A DNA stretch of 64,000 nucleotides, from positions 1 to 64,000 of the forward strand of contig JAFRXD010000012.1 of NCBI GenBank assembly GCA_017441605.1, read 5' to 3'. Origin of the DNA: Thermoguttaceae bacterium (GTDB lineage: Bacteria; Planctomycetota; Planctomycetia; Pirellulales; Thermoguttaceae). How positions within the stretch are numbered: position 1 is the stretch's first letter; each line of letters starts with the position of its first letter. A model generated the notes under the pieces. That model searched no databases. It was not told the origin of the DNA and worked only from the letters and a program-made list of their open reading frames with translations. A program made the translations under genes and the position numbers. This document shows positions 9,120 to 16,070 of the stretch, piece after piece.

Positions 9120-10010
9120 ATGTCAAAAGTCAATACGTCCGTTATTCCGCCTCGCGCTTGTCGCGAGACGGCGACGTCCGACGCCTTCGAGCAAACCTTC
9201 GAACGGCTTTCTTCTCGCTATCCGTCGGGCTCTCGTACTTCCACTTTTCCCCACATCGTCGCTTCTCCCGTTCACTACGAGCGCGATTTTGCCTATCCCC
9301 TTCTCGTCTGGCTGCACGACTCCGGTAAAACGGAATCCGAAGTTTTCGAGGTAATGCCGAAGATTTCGACTCGAAACTACGTCGCCGTCGCCCCGAGGGG
9401 CCTGAGCTCTCAAAAGAAGCGCGTTGTTCGCTCCGCCGTCAACGGTAAAATCGTCGACGAAAAGTGTTGGATCGAGCCGATCTACGACTGGCCCGAAACG
9501 GACGAGGCGGTCTCCGAAGCCGAAAATCTCGTCTTCGACTCCATCGCCGAGGCGCAAAATAAATATCGTTTAAACTCTCGTCGCGTCTTTATTCTAGGGC
9601 GCGGTTCCGGCGGCGCGATGGCTCTCCGCGTCGCGATGCGAAATCCCCGCGAATTCGCCGGCGTCGTCTGTATCGACGGCGCTCTGCCAACCGGCGATTC
9701 CGCTCCTTTCCGAAATTGGCGCCATCTCCGCGACCTGCCCCTCTTGCTCACTACCAGCGACGTCCCCTCCGCTAGCGTTCCCAAGCTCGATAAAGACGCC
9801 CTCCGTCTCTATCATACCGCCGGGCTCACCGTCCTTGTTCGACAGTACAACGAGGAGCGTCGCTCCCCCGGAGGGCGACAGGATCGTATGGACGCCATTC
9901 TCGCCGACGTCAACCGGTGGATTATGGAGCGCGCCACCAATCCCCAAGCCCCCGTCTCGGAATTGTTGCCAAGGCGCTCCACCAACGACGCTCGACAAAG
10001 CGAAGTCTAA
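9120..10010 (+). CDS. Alpha/beta-hydrolase, phospholipase/carboxylesterase-like
   Basis: The 296-residue protein has an alpha/beta-hydrolase core. It starts with a P-L-L-V-W-L-H-D-S-G strand and oxyanion region near residue 60, followed by a G-R-G-S-G-G nucleophile elbow with Ser163. These match the phospholipase/carboxylesterase group. The late region around the expected catalytic His reads R-S-P-G-G-R-Q-D, with no obvious histidine, so the triad may be altered or completed elsewhere. No signal peptide is visible, so a cytoplasmic location is likely. The ATG at 9120 follows a distant AAGGT; a later start is possible. It stands upstream of the FliN-like gene with a hairpin between, so the two may not be tightly linked. 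The substrate is unknown. Confidence 0.7.
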   Translation: MSKVNTSVIPPRACRETATSDAFEQTFERLSSRYPSGSRTSTFPHIVASPVHYERDFAYPLLVWLHDSGKTESEVFEVMPKISTRNYVAVAPRGLSSQKKRVVRSAVNGKIVDEKCWIEPIYDWPETDEAVSEAENLVFDSIAEAQNKYRLNSRRVFILGRGSGGAMALRVAMRNPREFAGVVCIDGALPTGDSAPFRNWRHLRDLPLLLTTSDVPSASVPKLDKDALRLYHTAGLTVLVRQYNEERRSPGGRQDRMDAILADVNRWIMERATNPQAPVSELLPRRSTNDARQSEV

Positions 10011-10017
10011 GTCGAGA

Positions 10018-10060
10018 CGACTGGCGCGATTCCTTCGGGGTTCGCGCCGTTTTCCAGTCG
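10018..10060 (+). terminator. Intergenic hairpin, possible terminator
   Basis: GGCGCGA (10023-10029) pairs with TCGCGCC (10042-10048), followed by GTTTT. An outer CGACTGG/CCAGTCG pairing (10018-10024 and 10054-10060) competes with it. It may end transcription after the hydrolase gene or act as an alternative structure in the leader of the next gene. Confidence 0.4.
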
Positions 10061-10067
10061 AGATACT

Positions 10068-10469
10068 ATGCCAAAAGCGTCGACTATGGGCAAAAAAGCG
10101 CGATTCGATTTCTCCTCCGCGGAAGATCGGATCGACGCCGTCGCTCGAAACGCGGAGGCGCGCTTGAGAGCGCTCGTCTCCGACGACGCTTTTCAAAATC
10201 TGCGCGACTTCGCGCGCGAGCGTTTGGCGCGCGAAAAAAGAAATCGCGCGATTCCAGAACCGGGGCGCGTTTCCTTCCAGGTTAGACTAGGTCGCGCGAA
10301 ACTGACTCTCGAACAAGTCGCCGCGCTCGACGTCGGGGTTCTCGCGACTCTGCTCGACTCCGCGAACGGACAGGTTCAGATCTGGTCCGAAGGGCGAATG
10401 CGAGGACGCGGCGCGCTGCTCGTCGTCGATGGAAAATTGGCGGTCGGAATAGAAGAGTTCGAAGGATAG
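10068..10469 (+). CDS. Small FliN/SpoA-like protein
   Basis: The 133 residues end in a segment (about 65-132) with the pattern of FliN/SpoA domains: V-R-L-G-R-A-x-L-T-L, then a D-V-G-V-L-A-T-L-L-D turn, then a basic strand and V-V-D-G-K-L-A-V-G-I near the end. In flagella and type III secretion this domain forms the cytoplasmic C-ring. The first half is charged and probably helical. No other flagellar gene is visible in the window, so this copy is an orphan or has another role. The start at 10068 has only a weak GAG upstream; the ATG at 10086 is an alternative. The assignment is by eye and should be treated as tentative. Confidence 0.55.
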   Translation: MPKASTMGKKARFDFSSAEDRIDAVARNAEARLRALVSDDAFQNLRDFARERLAREKRNRAIPEPGRVSFQVRLGRAKLTLEQVAALDVGVLATLLDSANGQVQIWSEGRMRGRGALLVVDGKLAVGIEEFEG

Positions 10470-10489
10470 TTCGCGAGTTGAAAGTTCTC

Positions 10490-10528
10490 AAAAAAAGACC
10501 GCCGGATCTCTCCGACGGTCTTTCTTAT
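10490..10528. terminator. Bidirectional terminator between convergent genes
   Basis: AGACCG (10496-10501) pairs with CGGTCT (10516-10521), with A-rich sequence on one side and TTTCTT on the other. It lies between the FliN-like gene and the DUF1080 gene. Confidence 0.8.
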
Positions 10529-10552
10529 TATTCGCTTCGATAAAACTGATTT

Positions 10553-11314
10553 CTAGCGAGTCGGTTTCAACTCCGTCATATAAATGTTCTTGAACCAAAC
10601 TTGGCAATTGTGATCTTGTAAAAAGACCCGTCCAATCGTCGTAACGCCAAATTCTTTTACGTCCTTGAACTTGCTCTTAGCGACGCCTTCGTTCCACGCG
10701 TCCGAGCCGACGTCCGTCGACATAACCAATTCACCGTTGAGATAGTGCTCGATATGATTCCCCAATACGACGATTTTCCCCTTGTTGAACTCGCCCATCT
10801 TGATCTTCGGCGCGCCTTCTCGAGGTTCGATCACGTCGTACAAAGCGCCCGTCTGATAGCGCGGCGGATTCTTCGCGTCGTTAATATCGTCGTAGATCTG
10901 GTACTCGCAGCCCATTCCCCAACCCGTTTTGTTCCAAGAGCGATATTTAACTCCGCTATTCCCTTTTTCCGCGAGTTTGAACTCGAATTCCCAAATAAAA
11001 TTCTCGTACTCGCCCTCCGCGTACAAGTCTCCCCCGCCGCTCTCGCGGAAAATGCAACCGTCGACTACTTTCCAACCCGCGCCCGGTTCTTTCCCCTCGA
11101 CGTTCGTCCAACCCGTCAAATCTTCCCCGTTGAACATCGCCCGACGCGTCCCGACGTAATCCGCCGTCGGACGCGAGACCGCGTTGTAACCGCAATCCGA
11201 ACTCCAAAGCCCGCCCGGGAACCAAAACCTTTGCGCGAGAGCCGAATCGGCGACCGAAAAGAGCGCGAGACAGAAAAGCAAAAAAAGAGCGCGAGCCGTT
11301 ATTCTACGAGTCAT
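10553..11314 (-). CDS. Exported DUF1080 (3-keto-disaccharide hydrolase-like) protein
   Basis: The 253-residue protein begins with a Sec signal peptide (R-R-I-T-A-R-A-L-F-L-L-F core, cleavage probably after A-L-A). The rest is a single concanavalin-like beta-sandwich of the DUF1080 family. Recognisable signatures are L-F-N-G-x-D-L-T-G-W (here M-F-N-G-E-D-L-T-G-W), W-K-V-V-D-G-C-I, the N-S-G-V-K-Y-R-S strand, a Y-Q-I-Y-D segment and H-Y-L-N-G-E near the C-terminus. The family is abundant in planctomycetes and includes 3-keto-glycoside hydrolases, but the substrate here is unknown. The start at 11314 is chosen because AGGAG lies 7-8 bases upstream and the signal peptide begins there; a longer frame to 11446 lacks support. 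Confidence 0.85.
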   Translation of the reverse strand: MTRRITARALFLLFCLALFSVADSALAQRFWFPGGLWSSDCGYNAVSRPTADYVGTRRAMFNGEDLTGWTNVEGKEPGAGWKVVDGCIFRESGGGDLYAEGEYENFIWEFEFKLAEKGNSGVKYRSWNKTGWGMGCEYQIYDDINDAKNPPRYQTGALYDVIEPREGAPKIKMGEFNKGKIVVLGNHIEHYLNGELVMSTDVGSDAWNEGVAKSKFKDVKEFGVTTIGRVFLQDHNCQVWFKNIYMTELKPTR

Positions 11315-11569
11315 TCGTTTTCTCCTATCGTGAGACTCCACTTGCCTTCTCGCGCCGAACTCGATTCGCTTCGCGATCTCTTGAGCGCGCGACTGAAACC
11401 CGATTGTAAATCCCTCGGCGCCCGACGTCAACAAAGTTTTACCCAAACGCGCTATTTTCTCTATTTCAAAACGCGCGTTTTATTCCGATTTAATCAGTTT
11501 TGCTGATTAAGCGCAAAAAACAAGCCGATAATGACGAAGGAAGCCGCGCGCTTTTTCGCGAAAGACGTC
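11315..11569. other. Divergent intergenic region, left part
   Basis: This lies between the DUF1080 gene (leftward) and the parvulin-tilS unit (rightward). Apart from the inverted repeat at 11490-11510, I see no gene, RNA or repeat in it. Confidence 0.5.
11490..11510. promoter_or_regulatory. Perfect inverted repeat, candidate operator
   Basis: TTAATCAG and CTGATTAA form a perfect 8-bp inverted repeat with a 5-base spacer. It sits in the divergent region about 60 bases upstream of the predicted -35 box of the parvulin gene and about 175 bases from the DUF1080 start. The symmetry and spacing suit a dimeric regulator; a short cruciform is the alternative. Confidence 0.45.
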
Positions 11570-11599
11570 TTGTCTTCTCGGGGGAAAAAACGTTATACT
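11570..11599 (+). promoter_or_regulatory. Sigma-70-like promoter for the parvulin-tilS unit
   Basis: TTGTCT (11570-11575) and TATACT (11594-11599) are separated by 18 bases. The predicted start site lies roughly 90 bases upstream of the parvulin ATG. Confidence 0.5.
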
Positions 11600-11695
11600 C
11601 GCCGCGTCGGTTTGTCTCCTCCGCTTGAAGACTCCCCGTAAAAAGCGGTTCCGGAGACGTGTTGTTCGAAAACGCCCATTTGGTGCGGTGGCTCA

Positions 11696-12937
11696 ATGAT
11701 CGAAAGATTGTCAAAACTGGTTCTTCCGCGTTTCGTCGCGACGTCGCTGTTCGCCGTCGCCGCCGCGATCGCGCCCGGATTCGCGCAAGATTACGATCTA
11801 ACGACCTCCGTTCCAGTCGGCGATTCCGAACTTGCGACCCGATCGTACTACGACGGTTCCGAAACCTTGGGGCGCGTCGGGCACGAGGCGATCTTGCGTC
11901 GCGATATCCTGCACCAAATTAAAAAAATCGCCCATCTCCAGTACCTCGAAAAAATTGAGGAAGTCCCCGAAGAAGAGCGCGAAAAAGTTCGCCAAGCCTA
12001 CAAAGAGGGGATTCTAAACCAATACCTCAATAATGACCAAATCTTCTCCCAGGTTTTGGACGTTCACATTCGCAAGTTGCTCTTCTACTGCGACTATGTC
12101 GTCAGTCGCCCGAGCGATCAAGTTCAGGAACAAGCGAAGCAACTCGAAAAGGAATTCGACAAAAAGGTTTTGCCCGACCTGATGAAGACCTGCGGTTGCA
12201 AAACCGTAAAAGAGCTCGAAGACTATTTCGAAAACGAAATACAAAGCGACTTTCAGCAGGAAAAGCGCATCTTTATGCAGCAGACTCTCGGCGAGCTCTG
12301 GATGAATTACAACCTGGGCGAGGAAGATTTCGAGCCCACCTTGGTCGAGCTCAAACGCTACTACGAGGCGAATCGCGAAAAATACTCCGTCGAGGACAAG
12401 GTCCTCTGGCAAGGCATGACCGTCTATTACGGCGACGACCGTTCGAAGGACGACGCGAGAAGAAAGATCGCCCATATGGGGAACGCCGTGCAAAACGCCT
12501 CCCCTCGCGATCGTGAAAAAATGTTCGCCGAAGTTTGCGCCGTCGACTCCGAAGACTCCTTCGCCGACAAGGGCGGAAAACGCGATTGGACAACTCGAGG
12601 CGTCCTGAGCTCCAAGAAACTCGAAGAGGCTCTCTTCAGCCCTAACTTGCCCGTCGGCGCCATGAGTCGCATTATCGACGACAACGGAGCCTTCTATATC
12701 GTTCGCGCGATCGAAAGGGAACTCAAGCGAGTCAAAAGCTTCTCCGAAGTTCAAGAACAAGCGCGGGAAGATCTTATCGAGGATCGAACCGAAGCGATGA
12801 AGAAAAAATACGAAGAGAAGTTGAGCGAGCGGTTCAAAGTCGAAATCTACGCCCTCACTCCGGAGGAGCGAGAGCGCTGCTTCCGATCCGCCAAACGCGA
12901 GGAAACCTCCGCCACGGGGCGAGCCGTCGTCCGATGA
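11696..12937 (+). CDS. Exported parvulin-type peptidyl-prolyl isomerase (SurA/PpiC-like)
   Basis: This 413-residue protein is predicted to act as a periplasmic folding helper for exported proteins. Residues 1-30 are a Sec signal peptide (cleavage near G-F-A-Q). Residues about 55-200 form a helical SurA-like N-domain, including the G-x-E-x-I-L-R-R-D-I-L pattern that usually opens such domains. Residues about 235-355 resemble a parvulin domain, with D-K-G-G-K-R-D-W-T-T-R-G and later L-P-V-G-A-M-S-R-I-I-D and F-Y-I-V-R-A. The C-terminal 50 residues are charged and helical. Given the large surface proteins nearby, assistance in outer-membrane or surface assembly is plausible. It overlaps tilS by four bases (ATGA), so the two are translationally coupled. 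Confidence 0.8.
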   Translation: MIERLSKLVLPRFVATSLFAVAAAIAPGFAQDYDLTTSVPVGDSELATRSYYDGSETLGRVGHEAILRRDILHQIKKIAHLQYLEKIEEVPEEEREKVRQAYKEGILNQYLNNDQIFSQVLDVHIRKLLFYCDYVVSRPSDQVQEQAKQLEKEFDKKVLPDLMKTCGCKTVKELEDYFENEIQSDFQQEKRIFMQQTLGELWMNYNLGEEDFEPTLVELKRYYEANREKYSVEDKVLWQGMTVYYGDDRSKDDARRKIAHMGNAVQNASPRDREKMFAEVCAVDSEDSFADKGGKRDWTTRGVLSSKKLEEALFSPNLPVGAMSRIIDDNGAFYIVRAIERELKRVKSFSEVQEQAREDLIEDRTEAMKKKYEEKLSERFKVEIYALTPEERERCFRSAKREETSATGRAVVR

Positions 12938-14013
12938 CGTCCTCGAGCGATTTTGAAAAACAAGTTCTCGATTCTTTTCCTTCGAGTCGGTGGGCGAAGC
13001 GTCGCGTCCTGCTCGCCGTCTCCGGAGGCGCCGATAGCGTCGCCCTTCTAAGAGCCTTCGTCGCCGTCGCTTCCAAAGAGGGACTCTTGCGACGTCTCTC
13101 CGTCGCGACCGTCGATCATCGCGCCAGGGGCGCCGAGTCCGACGCCGACGTCCAATTCGTCCAAGAGCTCGCGGAACGTTTCCAACTCCCAATCGACGTC
13201 CTAACTCTCGACCCGCAAGCCGTTCATGAAGAGGCGCGCGACCAAGGAAGTTGGGAAAGCGCCGCTAGAACTCTCCGGTACCGCGCCCTCTACGACGCCG
13301 CGAAAAAAAGGGGCGCTCGATTTATCGCGACCGCGCATCATCGCGACGACCAATTGGAAACCCTTCTCTTTCGGCTATTTCGAGGTTCCGGACTCGCCGG
13401 GCTTCGCGGCGTCGCTCCATATCGCGTCGTCGACGAGTCCCTCGTCGTCGTTCGCCCCCTGCTGCGATTGGGACGCGACGATATCCTCGATTACTTGAAA
13501 GCCCTCGATCAGCCGTTTCGCGTCGATTCCTCAAACGCCTCGCCAAAGTACGCTCGCAATCGCGTTAGAAACGAACTTGTTCCTCTCTTGGACGACCTCT
13601 TCCCAAACAAATGGCGAGGCGCCTTGCTCCGACTCTCCCAAATCGCCGACGAAACCGAATCGAACCTGGAAGCGCGCGTGGAAAAATTGGAAGAGCGCGT
13701 TCGAGAAGCGAAAGAAAAAGAGAAAACCAGACAAATTTTCCTCGATTCGATCGACGCGCGCGACGATTTCCGAGAGTTCGACCTCCCCTTGGATCCGTTG
13801 CGAAACGTCCCGACCGAAATTCTAATCCGATATTTCAGAAAACATTGGGAGAAAAACGGCTGGCCCCTCGGCGAGATGGGAGCCGAAGAATGGCGAAGAC
13901 TCGTCGACGCCGTTCGAGAAAAAATCCCCCCGAATCAATTCCCCGGCGGCGTCTCCCTCTCCTTTCCAAACGACGCCTTTCTGCGACTCGAAATCTTACC
14001 GCGCGAACGATAA
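12934..14013 (+). CDS. tilS: tRNA(Ile)-lysidine synthase
   Basis: TilS modifies C34 of the CAU-anticodon isoleucine tRNA to lysidine using ATP and lysine, so that it reads AUA codons. The protein has 359 residues. The PP-loop S-G-G-A-D-S is at residues 30-35. H-H-R-D-D-Q-L-E-T near residue 132 and the later G-S-G-L-A-G-L-R-G and N-x-x-x-x-Y-x-R-N-x-I/V-R pattern (here N-A-S-P-K-Y-A-R-N-R-V-R) are characteristic. The C-terminal third is charged and less conserved. The start overlaps the parvulin stop. A strong terminator follows. Confidence 0.92.
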   Translation: MTSSSDFEKQVLDSFPSSRWAKRRVLLAVSGGADSVALLRAFVAVASKEGLLRRLSVATVDHRARGAESDADVQFVQELAERFQLPIDVLTLDPQAVHEEARDQGSWESAARTLRYRALYDAAKKRGARFIATAHHRDDQLETLLFRLFRGSGLAGLRGVAPYRVVDESLVVVRPLLRLGRDDILDYLKALDQPFRVDSSNASPKYARNRVRNELVPLLDDLFPNKWRGALLRLSQIADETESNLEARVEKLEERVREAKEKEKTRQIFLDSIDARDDFREFDLPLDPLRNVPTEILIRYFRKHWEKNGWPLGEMGAEEWRRLVDAVREKIPPNQFPGGVSLSFPNDAFLRLEILPRER

Positions 14014-14022
14014 AAAGCGCTA

Positions 14023-14062
14023 AAAAAAAGCGACGAGCCGAACTCCGCTCGTCGCTTTTTCG
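14023..14062. terminator. Bidirectional terminator after tilS
   Basis: AGCGACGAG (14029-14037) and CTCGTCGCT (14048-14056) form a perfect 9-bp stem, flanked by A and T runs. It serves tilS and the convergent SGNH hydrolase gene. Confidence 0.9.
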
Positions 14063-14087
14063 TCACCCGTCCGTCCGAATCGGCGCC

Positions 14088-15407
14088 TTAATCGACGACG
14101 TCTCCGAGAACCATAATCGGACCAAACCAGACGTTGTGTCCTTGGTACTTCGGTTCCGCGAGCTCCTTTTCCGGATCTTGCAAGCGAAACGCGACCGGCG
14201 TCCGATCGGGCTGCTCCGCGTCGATCTCCACAACGACCTCGTGAGCCGCGTTCGGATCCAGATCCCCCGCGATAAATAGCGACGCGAGCCGGTGGTACGT
14301 GCAATAACTGTCGAATTGAGGAACCGGTCCCCGCTCCGTCCCGTCGACCGCGATCCTTACCTGGCCTCCGTTCGGTCCGAGAACGTTGTAAATCATCGCT
14401 CGAGAACCTCGGAACGTAAACGACAACTTCGAACCCGGCGCGTTCGACGTAAAAACGTCCTTGCCCATTCGTCCTTTAATCCACGCCAAAGGCGAGTCGT
14501 CCGGCAACCGAGACCAGTCTCCGGATAATTGCGACTCCTTGATCGGAACGAACTTCGCGTTTTCGTAGTTGTCAGCGACAAAAACCTTTTCCAACTTCTC
14601 CGAGCGCGTCTCCACGCCCGGAAAAGCCGCGTTCTCGTTCTGTTCGAGCATCGACACGAGCGCGTCCATTACGACCTTCGTATAGATCTGGTGCCCTTCT
14701 TTGAGAGGATGAACCCCGTCCGTCGAAAAGTGGAGTTTCCCTTCCTCCGGCGCGTCCGACTGATAGGTCAGTTTCCCGTTCTCCGCTTGCTCTACGACCG
14801 GAATATTGAAATCGAGCGTCGGTATCCCGTAGAATTCGGCGATTTGTTCCATCGCCGAGACGGAGCGCGGAGTCTTTCCGGCGAGATAATCCTTCTCGTG
14901 CCCAACGCGAAACGTATAAACGAACGCGATATCCGTCTCGAGATTGCGCCGCCATATCTGGCGAACGATTCCCTCCATCTGGCGCCAAATCAGCTCCGGA
15001 GGAGTCCCCCCGTCGTTCACGCAAAATTCGACGAACACTAGGTCGGGCTTCCCTTGCAACACGTCGTGGTCGAGCCGGTAAACCCCGAGATCACTCCCGG
15101 TTCCGCCGATCGCGGCGTTGATCTCCGAGAACTTGGAATCGCTCCATTTCTCGTTGAAAGCCGCCAGCGTCTGAACCCGCCAGCCGTCCGCCGCCGTGAT
15201 CGAGCCCCCGAAATACGCGACTTTTACGTCCTCTTTATTCTTAATCTTAGAAAGAAAATGAGGAATCCCGTCTCGAACTCGAACGAGTTCCGGCGTCGAC
15301 TCCTTAAACTCCGGTTCCGCTCCTCGCAGCGTTCCTTGAAGGCCCCAAAAAACGAGAATTGCGACTAACGCGGGCAAAGATGACAGTGCGTTGCGGCGTC
15401 GGTTCAT
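14088..15407 (-). CDS. Exported SGNH/GDSL-type hydrolase with a C-terminal beta domain
   Basis: The 439-residue protein has a short signal peptide (hydrophobic core A-L-V-A-I-L-V-F-W-G) and an SGNH esterase fold. Block I reads F-G-G-S-I-T-A, block III contains V-E-F-C-V-N-D, and block V is D-G-V-H-P. Together these supply the Ser, Asn and Asp-x-x-His of the family. The region after about residue 270 resembles a carbohydrate-binding or jelly-roll domain. Such proteins deacetylate or de-esterify polysaccharides; the substrate is unknown. The start at 15407 is supported by AAAGGAG about 7 bases upstream and by the signal peptide. It overlaps the nadD stop by four bases (ATGA). A much longer frame extends into nadD but is not expected to be used. 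Confidence 0.8.
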   Translation of the reverse strand: MNRRRNALSSLPALVAILVFWGLQGTLRGAEPEFKESTPELVRVRDGIPHFLSKIKNKEDVKVAYFGGSITAADGWRVQTLAAFNEKWSDSKFSEINAAIGGTGSDLGVYRLDHDVLQGKPDLVFVEFCVNDGGTPPELIWRQMEGIVRQIWRRNLETDIAFVYTFRVGHEKDYLAGKTPRSVSAMEQIAEFYGIPTLDFNIPVVEQAENGKLTYQSDAPEEGKLHFSTDGVHPLKEGHQIYTKVVMDALVSMLEQNENAAFPGVETRSEKLEKVFVADNYENAKFVPIKESQLSGDWSRLPDDSPLAWIKGRMGKDVFTSNAPGSKLSFTFRGSRAMIYNVLGPNGGQVRIAVDGTERGPVPQFDSYCTYHRLASLFIAGDLDPNAAHEVVVEIDAEQPDRTPVAFRLQDPEKELAEPKYQGHNVWFGPIMVLGDVVD

Positions 15408-16027
15408 CGCGCGCTCTCCTTTCGTTGTCGATACAAACCCCGAGCCTCGATATAGTCGAGAACCGCGTCGGGTACGAGAAATCTTACGCTTCGTCCCGTC
15501 GCGATTCGCTCGCGAACGACCGAGGACGATATTTCTATCTGCGGCATGGAAACGACTTGCGATCGAAATTCGTCCAATCGTTCCTCCGACGCGAACCCCC
15601 GGGCTCCCTCGAAATTGGCTTCCGGACAACCCGCGCGTTGCGCGACGATAAGCGAGGCTCGCTCGCAAATCAATCCCGGCTCGACCCAGTTCGGAAGATC
15701 GTTGAACGTTTCGGAACTCAAGATCAAAAACAGCTCGTCCCCGGGGCGAGTCTCTCGAAAATATTGAAGCGTCTTATAGGTGTAGCTTATTTCGGGAGAA
15801 TCGATCTCGCAACGATTAATCCCGAACTCCGGATATGGCGCCAGCGCCCTTTCGAGCATGGCGAACCGATCCTCGCTCGACGTCCGAACCGTCTTCATGT
15901 GCGGGGGAACGCCGAGCGGAACGAACTCGACTCGATCGAGCTTCATTTCCGCTCTCGCCGTCTCCGCCAGCAATAAGTGTCCCCAATGAACGGGGTCGAA
16001 ACTCCCGCCGTAAACGCCTAGTCTCAT
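15404..16027 (-). CDS. nadD: Nicotinate-nucleotide adenylyltransferase
   Basis: NadD transfers AMP from ATP to nicotinate mononucleotide in NAD synthesis. The 207 residues are of normal length. The nucleotidyltransferase motif G-G-S-F-D-P-V-H-W-G-H is at residues 7-17, with the substrate-binding P-P-H further on. The C-terminal I-S-S-S-V-V-R-E-R motif belongs to the same superfamily. GGGAGA lies about 9 bases upstream of the ATG. It is the middle gene of a minus-strand unit, 43 bases after the SEC-C/TPR gene and overlapping the SGNH gene. Confidence 0.93.
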   Translation of the reverse strand: MRLGVYGGSFDPVHWGHLLLAETARAEMKLDRVEFVPLGVPPHMKTVRTSSEDRFAMLERALAPYPEFGINRCEIDSPEISYTYKTLQYFRETRPGDELFLILSSETFNDLPNWVEPGLICERASLIVAQRAGCPEANFEGARGFASEERLDEFRSQVVSMPQIEISSSVVRERIATGRSVRFLVPDAVLDYIEARGLYRQRKESAR

Positions 16028-16070
16028 TGCGCCGATCTCCCGAATCGCGACGAAGTTGCGCTACCGAGCG

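Noticed and set aside
12014..13192. 392-codon open frame on the minus strand across the parvulin-tilS junction
   Set aside because: Both plus-strand genes are well supported by family motifs; the minus frame has no ribosome site or recognisable domain.
15408..15668. Upstream extension of the SGNH hydrolase into nadD
   Set aside because: The extension is antifunctional: it lies in the nadD reading region, lacks a signal peptide and skips the good ribosome site before 15407.
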